DNA of 64,000 nt from Blattamonas nauphoetae (taxonomy: Eukaryota; Preaxostyla; Oxymonadida): contig JARBJD010000329.1 in assembly GCA_033064195.1 (NCBI GenBank), positions 1-64,000 of the forward strand, in the 5' to 3' direction. Every line of letters starts with the position of its first letter. Within the stretch, counting starts at the first letter, position 1. Positions 31,958-44,800 of the stretch are shown here, piece after piece. The position numbers were made by a program, and so were the translations under genes. Below the pieces are notes generated by a model. The model was given only the letters and a program-made list of their open reading frames with translations. It was not told the origin of the DNA and made no database searches.

Positions 31958-32998
31958 ATGCAAGCCAATCCAGATTTGTCTGGTGAAAGTATCCCTGAAT
32001 ACGGTGAATTTCTCAACTATCGAATCCGTCAAGGTTTATCTCCCTCAGACGCCCCAAAAATGTTCCAGTCTCTCGTCCACTTGATAAAAACACAATACGC
32101 TTTCAAAGACAATGATCTATATCGAGCCAATTCATTTTTGGATGAGTTACCAAAGCTATCTCAATATCCATTCACATCTGAAAGCTTCCTCATGAAAATA
32201 GCCCCAACAACAGACAGTGTCTGCCAAGGATTTGTAGATGGCATTGCAGTGTTCCTTGCGTATCCACACGGAACCATATCTGATAAAACACTTGTTTTTC
32301 TCAATAAATTCCTTGTTCAAGCATCACCAACCGCCCTCCTCATGCTCGCTCGCACAAATCTATTCACCCAAATCATGGACGTCTTACACCCTCATCTAAC
32401 CCCTCTGACTCAATCATATACTCTGCACTTATCATTTTCGAATATTGTCTCTTTCTTTCTAAAGTTACCCAAACCACCAATCATCACGAAACTCAAACTT
32501 CACACCCCTGAAGAGAAGGATTCTGTCAGAGATGCAGTCTTTACGAATGTTCTATGTGCATGCAAAACATATTTTCTGCATCTCTGTACAAATCAACGAG
32601 TCTTTGTCCATTTATCGCATGTCGATAAAATCCTGTCGATCTTGTCCAGTCTACTTCGAATTGGTCCTTTCCACACACCAACCCTCAGTCTTGTCTTGAG
32701 TCTCCCCGTGTCTATGGCAATAACAAGCTTTATTGCCGATACGAGACTCCAGATCGACATCACATCTGTTTTGAAGGTTTTTGCCATGAATAGATCGGAG
32801 TGGGAAAAAGAAGGAAAAGCAGTGGAGGAGAAAGGAAAGGATATTGAGCGAAATCTGAGTTGCGAGGGGTTTTTGGATGAATTAGACGTATTTCTGTTGA
32901 ACGAAAAAACAAACCGGTCCTCTCAAGCGGTTAACAAGGAAGCTGTGACGCTATTGGTTTCTTTTGGAGCGAACGTAAGCACCACTTCACCGACATAA
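31958..32998 (+). CDS. Helical hypothetical protein
   Basis: Not recognised. About 346 residues from the first in-frame ATG (MQANPDLSGES); the frame is open a little further upstream without an ATG, so a 5' exon is possible. The sequence is alpha-helical throughout with leucine-rich amphipathic segments (VFLNKFLVQASPTALLMLAR, HVDKILSILSSLLRIG) of the kind seen in ARM/HEAT solenoids. The C-terminus has a charged helix (WEKEGKAVEEKGKDIERN). There is no signal peptide or membrane segment. It follows CEP104 on the same strand after 109 bp. Its helix-loop rhythm resembles the hypothetical protein at 48,312-49,334, which may be a distant relative. This is weak evidence. Confidence 0.6.
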   Translation: MQANPDLSGESIPEYGEFLNYRIRQGLSPSDAPKMFQSLVHLIKTQYAFKDNDLYRANSFLDELPKLSQYPFTSESFLMKIAPTTDSVCQGFVDGIAVFLAYPHGTISDKTLVFLNKFLVQASPTALLMLARTNLFTQIMDVLHPHLTPLTQSYTLHLSFSNIVSFFLKLPKPPIITKLKLHTPEEKDSVRDAVFTNVLCACKTYFLHLCTNQRVFVHLSHVDKILSILSSLLRIGPFHTPTLSLVLSLPVSMAITSFIADTRLQIDITSVLKVFAMNRSEWEKEGKAVEEKGKDIERNLSCEGFLDELDVFLLNEKTNRSSQAVNKEAVTLLVSFGANVSTTSPT

Positions 32999-33139
32999 GC
33001 AGTATGAAGCATAAAACAGTTTCATTCAATGTGAATGAATTCATTGTGGTGTCTTGTGAAAACGATCATAGATTGAACTCAGCCGAAGTGATGAAAGATA
33101 GATATCCAAGGAGGAAGTCAAAGACAATATTATGGCTCA

Positions 33140-35836
33140 CTATTCGTTGATGCCGACATACGAATACTTTGCATTATTCTTCTTCCGGATCACGATAATC
33201 ATGATGATAATCAGGACCACAATCGCAGCGCAGAGGAGTCCGCACACCGTCCCAAGGATAATGAAAGACGCCTTCACCGCTTTGGATAGTTTGTTGTCTG
33301 GTGTCGGTTCCACTACCTCAATCAACGGGACTTTAACAGCTGGAGTCGATTCCTCGAAGACTCTTCCAAAAAGAAGAGTGATGTTGGAAGACGTGAAGTT
33401 TCGTGACGGCAAATTGGTGTCTGGAATCCGCAAATCACACATTGTTTCATAAACAAACGAGCCAATCTCATACTCCATCGATACAACCACATCTTCCGTC
33501 GATTGGTTCGTCCATTCCTTGAACATCGTGATCTTCGCCTTCATGTCGCAGGGATAGAAGTTGTGTCCGTACAGTTCGATCAAGTGAACAGTCGAGTTGT
33601 CTTCAGCTGTCTCATGGAAGCTGTTCGAGTAGTACAGGATAGGATAGAACAGTGGAACTTTTGGGTTGTAGTTGGACCCACTGATCGAGCAGGTCTGGTC
33701 CTCGTCGAAGATCCACGTGTCAACCTTCACGTTCTTCGCCTGGAAAGCACCAGAACCGAAATGCACGTTCTTCAATTGGATGTCGGCTTTCGCTTTGCAG
33801 TGGATATTCTTCTTTGCCGATGGGAAGACTTCATCGTTTCCAGACATCCGACTGAATTGTGTGTCGTCGATCACGAGCTTTCCTCCCACCACCGACAGCC
33901 CGCCCAGTGGAGACGATTGAAAGTCGCAATACGTGATGAAAGTGTCACAACGGACAAGACGGATGACAGAATCAGACCATCCACACACATTCCCGTTTGC
34001 ATACGAATCCAAAGGATACAGATTCGTGGAGATTTGTGTGTCTGAGATGATCACAGCATACTGCGTGAAGCTGACAATGGCCCCTTCCGGATTGCTGAGA
34101 GTGTGTTCGGTCGAATAGTCCAGAATTGAGTCCTCGATCATGCACGTCATGCAGTCGTCAGAATCAACAGGAACCGTGCTTGTCATGACGATGTACGACG
34201 AGTCATGAGAGATCGACTCTCTGAACACAGACCCACTGATCGAGACAACCGACACATCCTCAAACACCATGGCGGGCAGATTGAAGCGTGTGTTGACAAC
34301 AACAGTGCGTGAAAGTGTGGCTGTGGCACCGTTGATCATCTTCAGGAAGCTGAGTTCGAGTGGGATAGAAGGGTCTGTTTGTCTGAGGCCACACCAGTCC
34401 ATCTTGAAGTCTCCTCCGTCACCATAGATGAATGATGAATGGGTACTCTTCCCGAGCTCGAGAGTGATCCCGTCGAAAGTGAGTTTCTGTTGTTTGAATG
34501 TGATGAGCCCATTCTCTTGGTTCTTCTCTTCGGAATCTTCCAATCTGACAGAGGCAAGTGGGTCGAGGTTGGTGATTTTGAAAGGAACTTCCTGGACAAC
34601 GATTTCTTGATCAATAACAGATTCTCCGTTGACAGTGAGCAGAGAAGTCGATCGCTTCCACCTGCGACTCTTCATGTAGCCAAAGGTTTTGCATGGATAA
34701 TCGATGTATCCACACTTTTCTTGATCTTGGCCATCCGCAGCGAATGACAATTCCAGAGGATGAGAACGGACATATGGAGCCAGTGGAAGATATACATCAG
34801 TCTTGTGAGCATTGTGACCAACAAATCCGTTGATGTCATTCTGATTAAAGTCACAGAGGAAGACCGTATTAAGTTTCGCCACATTCTTCAAAATATTCAC
34901 GTCAATAAACACGTTAGTTCCATACGCAGCAGAGTTCGTCCGGAAACGTGTGTTTTGGAACGTAAAGATGCAGTACCCGGTCTCTGCGTAGACATACACG
35001 GCTCCTCCTTTGGACGTCGTTTTTTCCTCTGCAGCTGACTGGCATCCTTCGAAAATTGTTCCATACACCCCAGTCACGAGAAGTTGGGTGTTCGGGTGCA
35101 CTTTAGCCCATATTGCACCACCAGCACCGTTGCGACATTGGCAGTTTGAGAAGGCACCATCGATGATCGTCCAATTCTTCCCATCTGACAAAGTTAATTC
35201 GAAGACCGATCCATTTCCTTCGTTTCTGGCGATAGTATGGAAAACCGTGCTGTTTATGTATCCTGAGACAGCTGGTGCTTTTGAGAAGAGAGGCTGTGAT
35301 TCCAGTGTGAACCCTGTGAACGAGGTTTGTGTGAAATTCACTGAACCGCTCGTGAGAATGACGACACTTGTTGGGTATTCATATAAAGACCCGGTTGGGT
35401 CAGCAGAGACAGTGACAAAGATGACAGTGATCGTTCCTTGTTCAACAGACAGAAATGCACCAACGTTTTCTGAATGAGTGTGCACGTAAGAAAATTGCTG
35501 AAGACCCAGAGTCCCGCTCTTGAGGGTGATTGGAATGTCATCATCATTCTTGTTTCGATAGATAATCGTCTGAGAACGAGTTTCTCCTTTTACAGTCAGG
35601 GTATAGTCAGCTGTATCATGAACAATTGGAGAAGAATCAAAAAATCCTGGTGAGAGAGTGAGGTTCCGTTCACCTTCCTGCAATGTGCTGATTTTGTCCG
35701 AACCGAACTTTATTGTTTTACACGGCTCATCCGACGTTCCACATGTCTCGCTATCACTTCCCCCTGAGCCACAGTTGACAAAAATAGAATCGGCGTGGAG
35801 AAACGCAGCGAGAATAGTTAACAAACTGAGTAGCAT
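33140..35836 (-). CDS. Beta-helix type I membrane surface protein
   Basis: An uninterrupted 898-residue frame. It starts with a clear signal peptide (MLLSLLTILAAFLHADS), then a CGxxxEPCKTI box. Right-handed beta-helix repeats follow with GGAIWA and GGAVYVY turns, and a second box (CGYIDYPCKTF) begins another repeat block. One membrane helix lies near the end (IILGTVCGLLCAAIVVLIII), followed by a short basic tail ending KYSYVGINE. Many N-x-S/T sites are present. It belongs to the same family as the neighbours at 36,393-41,690, 41,879-48,120 and 56,406-62,880 but lacks a kinase-like tail. Related beta-helix surface proteins in trichomonads and oxymonads are thought to contact host or prey surfaces; here that is inference. 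Confidence 0.75.
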   Translation of the reverse strand: MLLSLLTILAAFLHADSIFVNCGSGGSDSETCGTSDEPCKTIKFGSDKISTLQEGERNLTLSPGFFDSSPIVHDTADYTLTVKGETRSQTIIYRNKNDDDIPITLKSGTLGLQQFSYVHTHSENVGAFLSVEQGTITVIFVTVSADPTGSLYEYPTSVVILTSGSVNFTQTSFTGFTLESQPLFSKAPAVSGYINSTVFHTIARNEGNGSVFELTLSDGKNWTIIDGAFSNCQCRNGAGGAIWAKVHPNTQLLVTGVYGTIFEGCQSAAEEKTTSKGGAVYVYAETGYCIFTFQNTRFRTNSAAYGTNVFIDVNILKNVAKLNTVFLCDFNQNDINGFVGHNAHKTDVYLPLAPYVRSHPLELSFAADGQDQEKCGYIDYPCKTFGYMKSRRWKRSTSLLTVNGESVIDQEIVVQEVPFKITNLDPLASVRLEDSEEKNQENGLITFKQQKLTFDGITLELGKSTHSSFIYGDGGDFKMDWCGLRQTDPSIPLELSFLKMINGATATLSRTVVVNTRFNLPAMVFEDVSVVSISGSVFRESISHDSSYIVMTSTVPVDSDDCMTCMIEDSILDYSTEHTLSNPEGAIVSFTQYAVIISDTQISTNLYPLDSYANGNVCGWSDSVIRLVRCDTFITYCDFQSSPLGGLSVVGGKLVIDDTQFSRMSGNDEVFPSAKKNIHCKAKADIQLKNVHFGSGAFQAKNVKVDTWIFDEDQTCSISGSNYNPKVPLFYPILYYSNSFHETAEDNSTVHLIELYGHNFYPCDMKAKITMFKEWTNQSTEDVVVSMEYEIGSFVYETMCDLRIPDTNLPSRNFTSSNITLLFGRVFEESTPAVKVPLIEVVEPTPDNKLSKAVKASFIILGTVCGLLCAAIVVLIIIMIIVIRKKNNAKYSYVGINE

Positions 35837-36392
35837 GTGTAATAAGATCCACCCATAAGGTTACAGGGTGTCCCAGATAAACTTTCGCTAGGTGGGCCGA
35901 TCACATTTGGACTGAAATTGGATCCGAGCACCACACACTTTCCTCCACTACTAGACGCCTCTGATTTTCTTTTCCTTTCATCTCATGTCTGTTTCGTTCT
36001 GTCTCCAATTCTCAGACAACTGGGCAGAATTATCAATGAAAGCAAGTCAAAGAAGAGAAGCAATGATTGACGACGATAGACAAAGAACGCCACACACGGC
36101 AAAAACGAGAAAACGAAACGAGAAGGATGCAACGAGCTTGAAGCAGTGTGGAAGGAAGACAGTGAACGGTCAGCAAGATGAAGTTCTAAAATGGCAGTTG
36201 GTGAGATAGTGAACTGCAGGATGTGCAGAAGTAACCAGCTCTTGTCATCGCCTGTCCACTCCATTTCGGTCGGAGCTGGTTACAACACCAGCCACACAAG
36301 AAGCTCAGCGAGCAACGAATGAGAATCGGATGTGAATCGTCAGGTGTGTGAAGCGATGTGGAATGATCGAGTGGTTGTTCGTGGGTGAAGGA
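35837..36392. other. Spacer, nothing recognised
   Basis: There is no supported gene. One short perfect hairpin (AACCAGCTC at about 36,230 against GAGCTGGTT at about 36,274) is the only structure seen. Confidence 0.45.
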
Positions 36393-39300
36393 TTACAACT
36401 TTGCAAACTGGTTTTTCATCTCTTCTTCTCTTGATCCTTCTGACATCTCTTCCAGTCGAGTCAGCGCTTGTTCCAGCGTGAGTCGCTGGTCCGCATCAAT
36501 CTGAAGACATCATTCAATCAATTCTCGCATCGAAGCGTCTGAAACCTTTTCAAGAGGCAGATCAAGTCCAATTGCCAGCTTCTCATGTGAATTCACTCCG
36601 TCCAGCTCCCCGAACGGAAATAGACCCGTCTCAATCTCCCACAAGATCAGCCCAAGTCGAAATACCATCACTTTCGACATTTCCACTCCATTCTTCAATT
36701 CTCCCTCTTTCACTCCTTGTTCTGGTGCTCGATAGCGAATCTCTTCCGTCCCATCTTTCACTCCTGTTTCGCTTACCGATCGTTGAGCGTTGTCTGGAAG
36801 GGATGGTGTGTCCTGATTTTGTTTCTTCTCCATTCCAGATTGTGCTTCTCAACCATCTTCAGCATTCCTCGAACAATCTTCTTCTCAATCTCTCTCTTCT
36901 TCCCCTCTCCCACTCCATCTCCGATGTGGATCCGACTGAAAAGTGTGTTATGTCCATCCACAATCTTAATCTCGAACTGCCCTTCACATTCCATCGCTTC
37001 AACTCGATCACCAAGTCGTTCATCATCGTCTGTGTGGAAGTCGGCTCCCGTGCCCTCCTTTTCATCAGATGTCGCAGATGACAGCGCATCGTCTGAATTC
37101 TTCGCAGCTTCGTTCTCGGAAAGTGTGGGCTGGTTGGTGACAGTCGATGGATCCGACTTGGCCGTCCTTCTTCTTCGACGGCAGATCACAACCACGACGA
37201 CGATGACGATGGCGAGAAGGAGCAAAACTGAACAGACAATCACAGGAATCAGCCAGGGAAGGGCCTTCTGGAGGATTTCAGCTCTCCGAACCTTGAGTGA
37301 TTGGAGGAGGGTGAACGAGTCTGTGTGTTCGCCCTTCCCAAACACAATCCGAGCTGTCCATTCCTCGTCCATCGACAAGGACGACAGAGAAGACGACGCA
37401 ATCGACAGAGAGATGTGTGTCTCGTTCCACAATTCAGCTGATGAAAACGAGAGAGGAATCAGAACCGGTTCGCCGTTCGATTTCGACGATTCTGAAGATG
37501 ACGATTCAGACACTTCCAGTTTCAGACCACATGGAATCAATTTCGACCCAACAATCAAAACCGAGAATGTGTCGTTCTCCTTCGATAGGGTGCTGCTGCT
37601 CTTCTTCACGTCAAGTGAAGGAACAAAATGAGGCGATTTCAATTCACTTCCATTCACAACAACTGTACAGCCCGAGGATGACGAGATCCAACGATCTTCA
37701 GAAGTGTCCAATGACGACGGAATAATCGAGATGTTTCCTGATTTGCACATCACATCTTGTTGAGCCGATGGGAACAACGAGAATCGAGCTCCATTCCTCA
37801 CAATCTGCGTCGAGATCAGCGGCAGATTGCTCGATTCCATCCATATCTCTCCCATCCCAATCGACGACAGCACACATGATGTGAGCGAACAGGTGCTGTT
37901 GTGCAGTTTGATTAGTCCTGTCTCCCACGAACACAATCCTTCAATCCCATCCACCACGTCAGAGGAGGATGGAACTCCAGAAATCTGCACAGAATCCATC
38001 ATCAACTTACCATCCTTCACATCAAACAACACGAACGAAAGAGCGTCAATTTGGATATCAAGGTTCACTGTCTCCAAAATGAGTGTCCCAGCGACTGACA
38101 TCAGACAATCAGAGTCATCGAGAGAGGCGTTGGAAGGGATGATGAGTGTCCCAGGCACAACATGCTGCGTTATGTTCACTTCCTGCCCAGATTCGATCAT
38201 CACTGGCGAGCCGAGAAGTGTGCTCTCAATGAAAACGAGCGAGACATGAGTGGCTGATTATGCATCCACAATCCTCCCAGCAACATCCACAGATGAGCAC
38301 GGACGCTCTACAGATCCGTAGAACTTCGGATCCGACTTCCCTGAATCAGCCACATGCACAACCAGAGGATTCGGATGGGGGCCTGTTTGGAGTGTCAGAT
38401 TTGTGAACGGGATCGAAATGGACGGCGATAATTTGTTGATCACCGAGACGAGAGGATAGTCGGTGTCGAAGTCGAGAGTGTCCGGCCATCCGAGTGCCAG
38501 CTCAGCTGACGAGCCTCCGCTTGATGTGGTGAATGTCACTTCGATTTGATTGGCGAAGCATCCAAGCGAGACGAGGAATGTATCGCCAACAGGAAGATTT
38601 GTTCTATTCAGAATGAAATTAAATGTCGTGTTCGACTTTGTGGCGAACGAAAAAAGAATGTTTGTGATAGTTGGACGAGGTGGAACCTGAAAGAAGACGC
38701 GGCCATCCAAAACTGTCTTCCGATTAGTGACTTCACATTGTCTGATTTCGAATCGATTCGAATATTGCAGTTTGTCTGTCTGAATCCGAGTTGACAGAAT
38801 GTGAGTTGAGTCTCCTGGTGTTGTCGAGGTTGTTCCTGTGAGTTCGAAAGAGGAGCCTTTTGGATCGTCGTTTTCATCAACCTCGACCATTGTCAGTGTG
38901 ATCGGAGCCGACGATGGGAATCCAAAGGCAGTGATGTTAAGAATCACTTCATCGAGGTTTTCGAGGTTCAGCGATGACAATGCGGCTCGGAGGAGACACG
39001 GGATTGAAATGATAATTGATGGATTTACGAACACTTCGGACTCCGCCGAGACTGAGCTGATTTCATACTGCTCACCAAAGGCAAGTGTGGTGGTTGATTG
39101 CGTCTGTCCAACTTCGAATGAAACAGTCAACTCCGACGCTGAATCTAAAACGACCGACGTCGATGTGATTAATGCTGAGTCGTGTGTCACAGTGATGGTC
39201 GTGATCGTCGATGGGAAACTAACTCCTTTCACTGTCACAGAAACTGTCATCTCTTCTCCATTCAGAACTGGCTCTCCTGTTCCTTCAACACGACCAGGCG

Positions 39301-41690
39301 AAGGAGGAACTGTGAAAGTCGGAGCGGTGTGGGAGACGTTTAGAGCAGGCGATGGGAATGACTTCACTTTGTACGTCTTCCCATAAGACAACTTTCCTGA
39401 GGGATAAATCACCACGTTGTGCGTCGTCGATGTTTGGGTCAAGGACGACCAGTGTGAAAGATCCAGGAATAATGTTGTCAACTGTCAGATCCATAATCGC
39501 TTCATTCAGATTCGACCCGTTCATGTCGACCCGAACATCGGTCAGCTTTGGTTCGGCCGGTGTTGTGAACGGCAGACCAATCATGAACCCTGCTCGGCTT
39601 TCTGGGGTGTGGTGCCACCACGTCCAATCTGGCTCTTCCACTTCTCCAACCACGAACGCATTGCTTGTTGATTGAGTGGCACTTTTTTGGACATTAATCA
39701 TCGAATACTTGGTTGACCACGAGAGTGAAGGAATGTTTGGATTGTTGAGAGCGAATATCACCGTTCCAGATGTTTTCGAGAATGACGCATTCCTTGCCAC
39801 AAATTGACTTCTATCTGTATCTTCGAGTGTTACATCGTATTTCCTGCTTGTTCCCGTGAACACTCCCTCAAACAAAAGAACAACCTCCAATCCATCCCCA
39901 TTCCCATTCTCTCCGATCGTCGTTTCGACAGAGGTGATCGATGGCCCAATCCATTCAGGAAACAATTGTGTGGCACGCAAAATCCCACAATGTGGCTGGG
40001 TAGAGGTTGAGAAGCAGTCGAATGATTGATAGGCTGAGATATCAGAAGTATTAACGAAGACACAATCAGTTACTTGAGACATTCGTGTTTTGTGTGTGCA
40101 GACATTGTCTCTAAAGAGCACATCAGTCAGAATTATCGAGTTTGTGGGGAAAGCGTTGTCGAAATAGAGTCCCCCACAAAGCACTCCCTCGTTGCGGGTG
40201 AGTGTACAGTTGTCGAAACGGTAGTCAACGTTCCCGTCGAGGTGTATCGAATCATCCTGCTTAAGTGGAGTGGTTGATGTCGATCGTGAATCTGCAAATG
40301 TACACTGTGCGACTGTCAGAGATTTGAATTTCTGAACTACGAGATGGCCACCATACCCAGACGTGTCGTTTGAGAATTGGCAATTGAAGATAGTGAAATC
40401 AAATTTGTTGGCACAGCTGGACTGTGAGCTGTGTGAAGCAGAAATTGCACCTCCCATCATACCAACCGATGTATGGCATCGTTTGAATGGACTGTCCTTC
40501 ACAACAACATCCGCTCGGTGATTGATCAGGGCGATAGCTGCACCACTATTGATCGACGCTAAATCGGAAAATGAACAGGCTTGGACCCACATTTGTTTGT
40601 GGAGAGTGTCATCATCGAATGATAGGAAAACATAGATGCGTTCAGATTCGCGTGGATCTTGTATAGGTTCGGTGATTGGGGAGGGAGCAGCGTTGGTTGT
40701 GCACGATGAGAACGAAGAGTTCGACAGCAGAGACGATCCAGACCAGTTCAGTTCCGTTCCGCTTGTTCCCGAGAGATGGTTCGTCGAGTGGGAGATGGAA
40801 GTCCCAATCAGGCGCTGCGTCAGAAACGAACACGAAGGCGAGAATCGCGAGGAGAGGCGGGTGCTCGTTGTGTTTGTCAGTGAAGACTCCGACAGAGACA
40901 CAGAGCATCCGACAACCCCACGAAGACCATTCCCCAAACATTTCCCGAAATCGAAAAGTGGGCCTGTTCCGATCACCAAATGCTTCGAGTTCAAGTTCAA
41001 ATCGCTTCCCACGATCGACAGTGATCCAATTCCAAAAGCGTCCGCATGTCCTTCTTCGTTGGAATTCATCTGCGATGACGGTAACAACGATTGTAATCCG
41101 CTCACCAGAGGCAGCAGAGACGACGATTCTGATGATGAGTGATGGCTGCATGAGAGAATCGACATTGACACTGATGATTCCATCCCCGAATGTCCAATCA
41201 CAAATGGAGACGTGTCAACACACGATGTGATTTCACACCGAGAAACCACAAATGTCGACGAGCGGATCAAACTGATCGCTGTGTCTGCCATTTTTGCTAG
41301 TAATCGTAGATTTTCTAGTCGGAATGTGCTGTTCCACACATCAAACATCACACAAAGCTGCTTTGCTTGACCAAATGTTTCGTTCTTCCGGAATGGCAAC
41401 GCATTTGGTTCAGTTTTCCTCACAACACTCTTTCCGTGAGAGATAGTCGTTATTGATCCTGAAATATACATATTCTGTGAATATATCTGGATATCTTCTG
41501 TAAAATAATGACCATCTGGAATGATGACTTCAAGTTGTTGAGAGAAAGATGCATTGTTCCGTGTGGTGAACTGTCTATCCAACAAGACAGCGAAATCAGG
41601 AAAAATTCCACAAACGGTGTGCGTGTGTGTGGAAGGTATTGAAAACACCCCCGAAAGGAGAAACACGACAAGATGAAGTGATGATGCCAT
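36393..41690 (-). pseudogene. Beta-helix receptor with kinase-like tail, decayed
   Basis: Starts with a signal peptide (MASSLHLVVFLLSGVFS, ATG at 41,690). A beta-helix ectodomain follows, then about four repeats of roughly 100 residues (each near PxIxxIxFSF...xVxLxG), a CSSV box, a membrane helix (PWLIPVIVCSVLLLLAIVIV) and a kinase C-lobe-like tail (YRAPEQ, RLGLILWEIETGLFPFGE, then CLQIDADQRLTL). The reading is interrupted four times: a frame change near 39,420, an in-frame TAA at about 38,258, a frame change near 36,830, and an in-frame TGA at about 36,507. This is a host gene family. Four lesions in one gene suggest a pseudogene, although sequencing errors could explain the frame changes. 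It is the closest relative of the gene at 56,406-62,880. Confidence 0.7.
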
Positions 41691-41787
41691 TGAAAATGTA
41701 ATAATGGGGACGATCAAAATGGAGTGAGAACAATGGCAGGTCAATGGTTGAGAGCTGTTGTATTGAGACGACAAACTTTGACTGTCG

Positions 41788-41819
41788 ATTCCACATTCGC
41801 TGATTCTTTGGTTGGTTGA
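41788..41819 (+). other. Short duplicate of a CEP104 exon segment
   Basis: These 32 bases match 28,842-28,873, inside exon 2 of CEP104 (encoding IPHSLILRLVD), with a single mismatch. It lies between two surface-protein genes, and the match does not extend. It is too long for chance and too short for a functional copy. Confidence 0.6.
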
Positions 41820-41878
41820 TTTATGACGAGTGAGAATATCAACCGACTCTAATCACCCATATCAATATTGTGAAGTGT

Positions 41879-44800
41879 TCATTCAAACTCCAAAACAGAA
41901 TCATCCAAAACCGAATCAAGAACATCTTCAGAATCAGAAGTCTCCGATGGTGAAGCATTTTGAGCCATCCTGTCTGATGTCCAACCTCCCCATCTCTCGT
42001 CAACATCATCAAAATCATAAAACTGATATACATGTTGAGTGGAGAGTCGTTGGATATGTGTGCCGAAGTTCGGATTTCTGTTCTCGCCCTTCACTCCTTT
42101 CCCTCCATCTCTCCACCAAAAACGAGAGACAGATGGATGAGACTTGCAGATTCGTGTGAAGCAATAGAACGGAAAGACCAACACAATCGACAGAAGGAAA
42201 ACAAGAAGAAGGCCAGCCACAACTCCAACCACAATAAACGTTCTTCGATATTTCGTCATGAGATGCTGAAGGTTCTCTTGTGTCCCATTCCATCCAATCA
42301 AGGGACCTGCTGTGTAATTGAATGTGTTGCCTTTGATGGTGCTGTGTCGGATGAGCGAGTAGAATGACGGGTGCAAAATGAAGAGAGGGGTCGCTCCACT
42401 CCTGCTGAAGTCATTGTCTTCGATCCAAACAATCGAATTGTTCATATTGACAACCACAAGAGTTCGTGGAATACCTTCCAAACAATTACACATCACGAAT
42501 GAACACGCCGTGATCTTCACTGAAGAATCAGTCAGAGTGAGACGAAGAACATTCGAGTCAAGATCTGCTCCAGTTGTGTCTGTTTGTGAAACCATCTTGA
42601 TTGATTCAAATGAACAATTGCTAATCGTCGTCGTTGAATTTTGCATCGTCAGATCCAACAGAGAAATCCCCCCGGAGAGTGACTGGCAGGACAGTGCGAG
42701 GTGAATGACAGAGAAAGATGGGTTGTTCAGCATCGAGTCTGTTTGAATGATTGGACAGTGCCAGACAGCATCAATTGAATCCAGTTTCAGACCATCCAAC
42801 AAGAAGCTCTTTTCACCCACGTCAACAAGAGACACGAGAGGATGAGTGATCTGTCGTGACGAGAGGATGACGTCGAGAATGGTGACCTGGCTGTGCACAG
42901 CTTGAATGATTGTTGGAAGGGTATCTGTTGATGTTGTGACTTCCACTTGTTTGATCTGACCAGATCCCTCATCCACTCTGAGAATCGAAATGTCCCAATT
43001 TGCATCTGTGACATCAATAGAGCAGCATCCAACGTTCAGGCTCCCTCCAACCGCGGAGAGAAAAGACGACATTCTCAGAACACTCATCCCCATCAGTTTG
43101 AGGGTCAGGTTCTGCACATTGATTGTCTGTGCTGTGATTGTGTAGAATTTATCGCTCTGTATCCCACCTGATGACAATATCGCAGTCTTGTCCTGCCCAT
43201 GAACACTCAGAGAGAATCCATCCATTTCTGCTGAAGTGGAGAGAGATGCTGCTTCGATAATCGTGATTGTCAGGATGTTCGTGTTGTGAGGGAGCAGGAA
43301 AGAGTAGCTCGGAGTTCGGCACGGCTGGGATTGATCTCCGCAAGATATTTTGTCTGTTCCTTCGTGGTTTACATGATAAGATTCTCTGGAAACCATTTCT
43401 TTTGCGAACAACAATTCATCTTTCCCATTTTCATCTTCTTTCCACACTGCTGCAGACGGAAGAAAGTTTCGATTCTTAATCTGAGAGGTGAAACTGTCCA
43501 CCCATATTTCGGTGTCCACACCGATCGCACGCAGAGCAGGTGAGAATACCGAATAATCCGAAGGCGACACGAGTTTGATGTTGAAGATCAGCATCGCGGG
43601 ATTGTCTGTCCAGACAGTCAAAGCAGAACACGTCAACCCCGCGAAACTACTCAAAAAAGTCGATTCCATGGCGAGGAATGAGCTGTCGTGAAGGGAGACT
43701 CGGAGTTGCGACATGTTGCGCCCAGTACCGATGATCACAGTGAACACAACGTTCTTCAAAATGACATGAGAATCTGACGCTGTGATGGACACGACAGTTG
43801 AATCGTCAAAGAAAAGCTGGGCTCCTTTCACATCAAGTCCATCCAATTCAATAATTCCATTCTCCGCGTTCAATTCAAAGGTTGACGGAGCTGTACTCAG
43901 AGTGCGTTCGAGAGTCAAGTCAACTCCGGAAAAGTGGCTGCATCGGTCGAGTCGAACCAGACGACCTGCCCAATCGAGGTGAGTGTTCCAGAACGACACA
44001 TCCTCATGGCTGACATGTGACAAAACAGATGAGACGATCGGGACACTCGTGACGTGGCATGTTGAGAAGGAAACAGATCTGAGTGTGAGAGTGGCGGACT
44101 CGACGGAGATGAGAGGGACGTGGATGCCGATGTAGTCCCACTGGAACGTGACAAACTGAAGAACCACCGACGATCCAGCCGCTGCTTTGACAACAGTGAA
44201 TGACCGCTTGCAGAAGTAGTCGGTCGTGAATGTGACTTTCTCCACGTGGAGGGACCCAGTCACAAAGAAGAGAGATCCATTCATGTCGATCGAAGATGAG
44301 AGGACGAGTGAGAAATGTTGCAGTTTCGATGTGATTGTGACCTGAGATGAGATCAAGATTGGTTGGGAGATGAAGTCGGAGATGCGGTTGACCGATATTT
44401 CAGTTGATTTCGTGCGAAATGGTGAGTCCTCGAGGCAGAGCAGGACGTGTTGGAGAGTTTGGCATGATTCAGTCCCTGCAGACATACACGAGATACTGTC
44501 CTTTGACTGTGATGTGACTTCGACTGTTTCAGGTGGAGGAATCAGTGCCGATGCAAAGCATGACACTCCTTCAGGTTTTATGACTTGGAAATGGGTTGGA
44601 AGTAGATGGGCAATCTCATGGATGTCTGCCTGATTTATGAGCTTCGAAAAGTTGTCAGTTTCAACGAGAATAATTGCTGTCTTTTGGTCTTCCCACGCAA
44701 CATTGTTGAACAGAATGATTGATGTCGATGGAAGTTTGATGTAGATTAAAGAAGGATTCGGCTCTTCAAATGAACAACTCTCAAAGACACAGCTCTCAAT

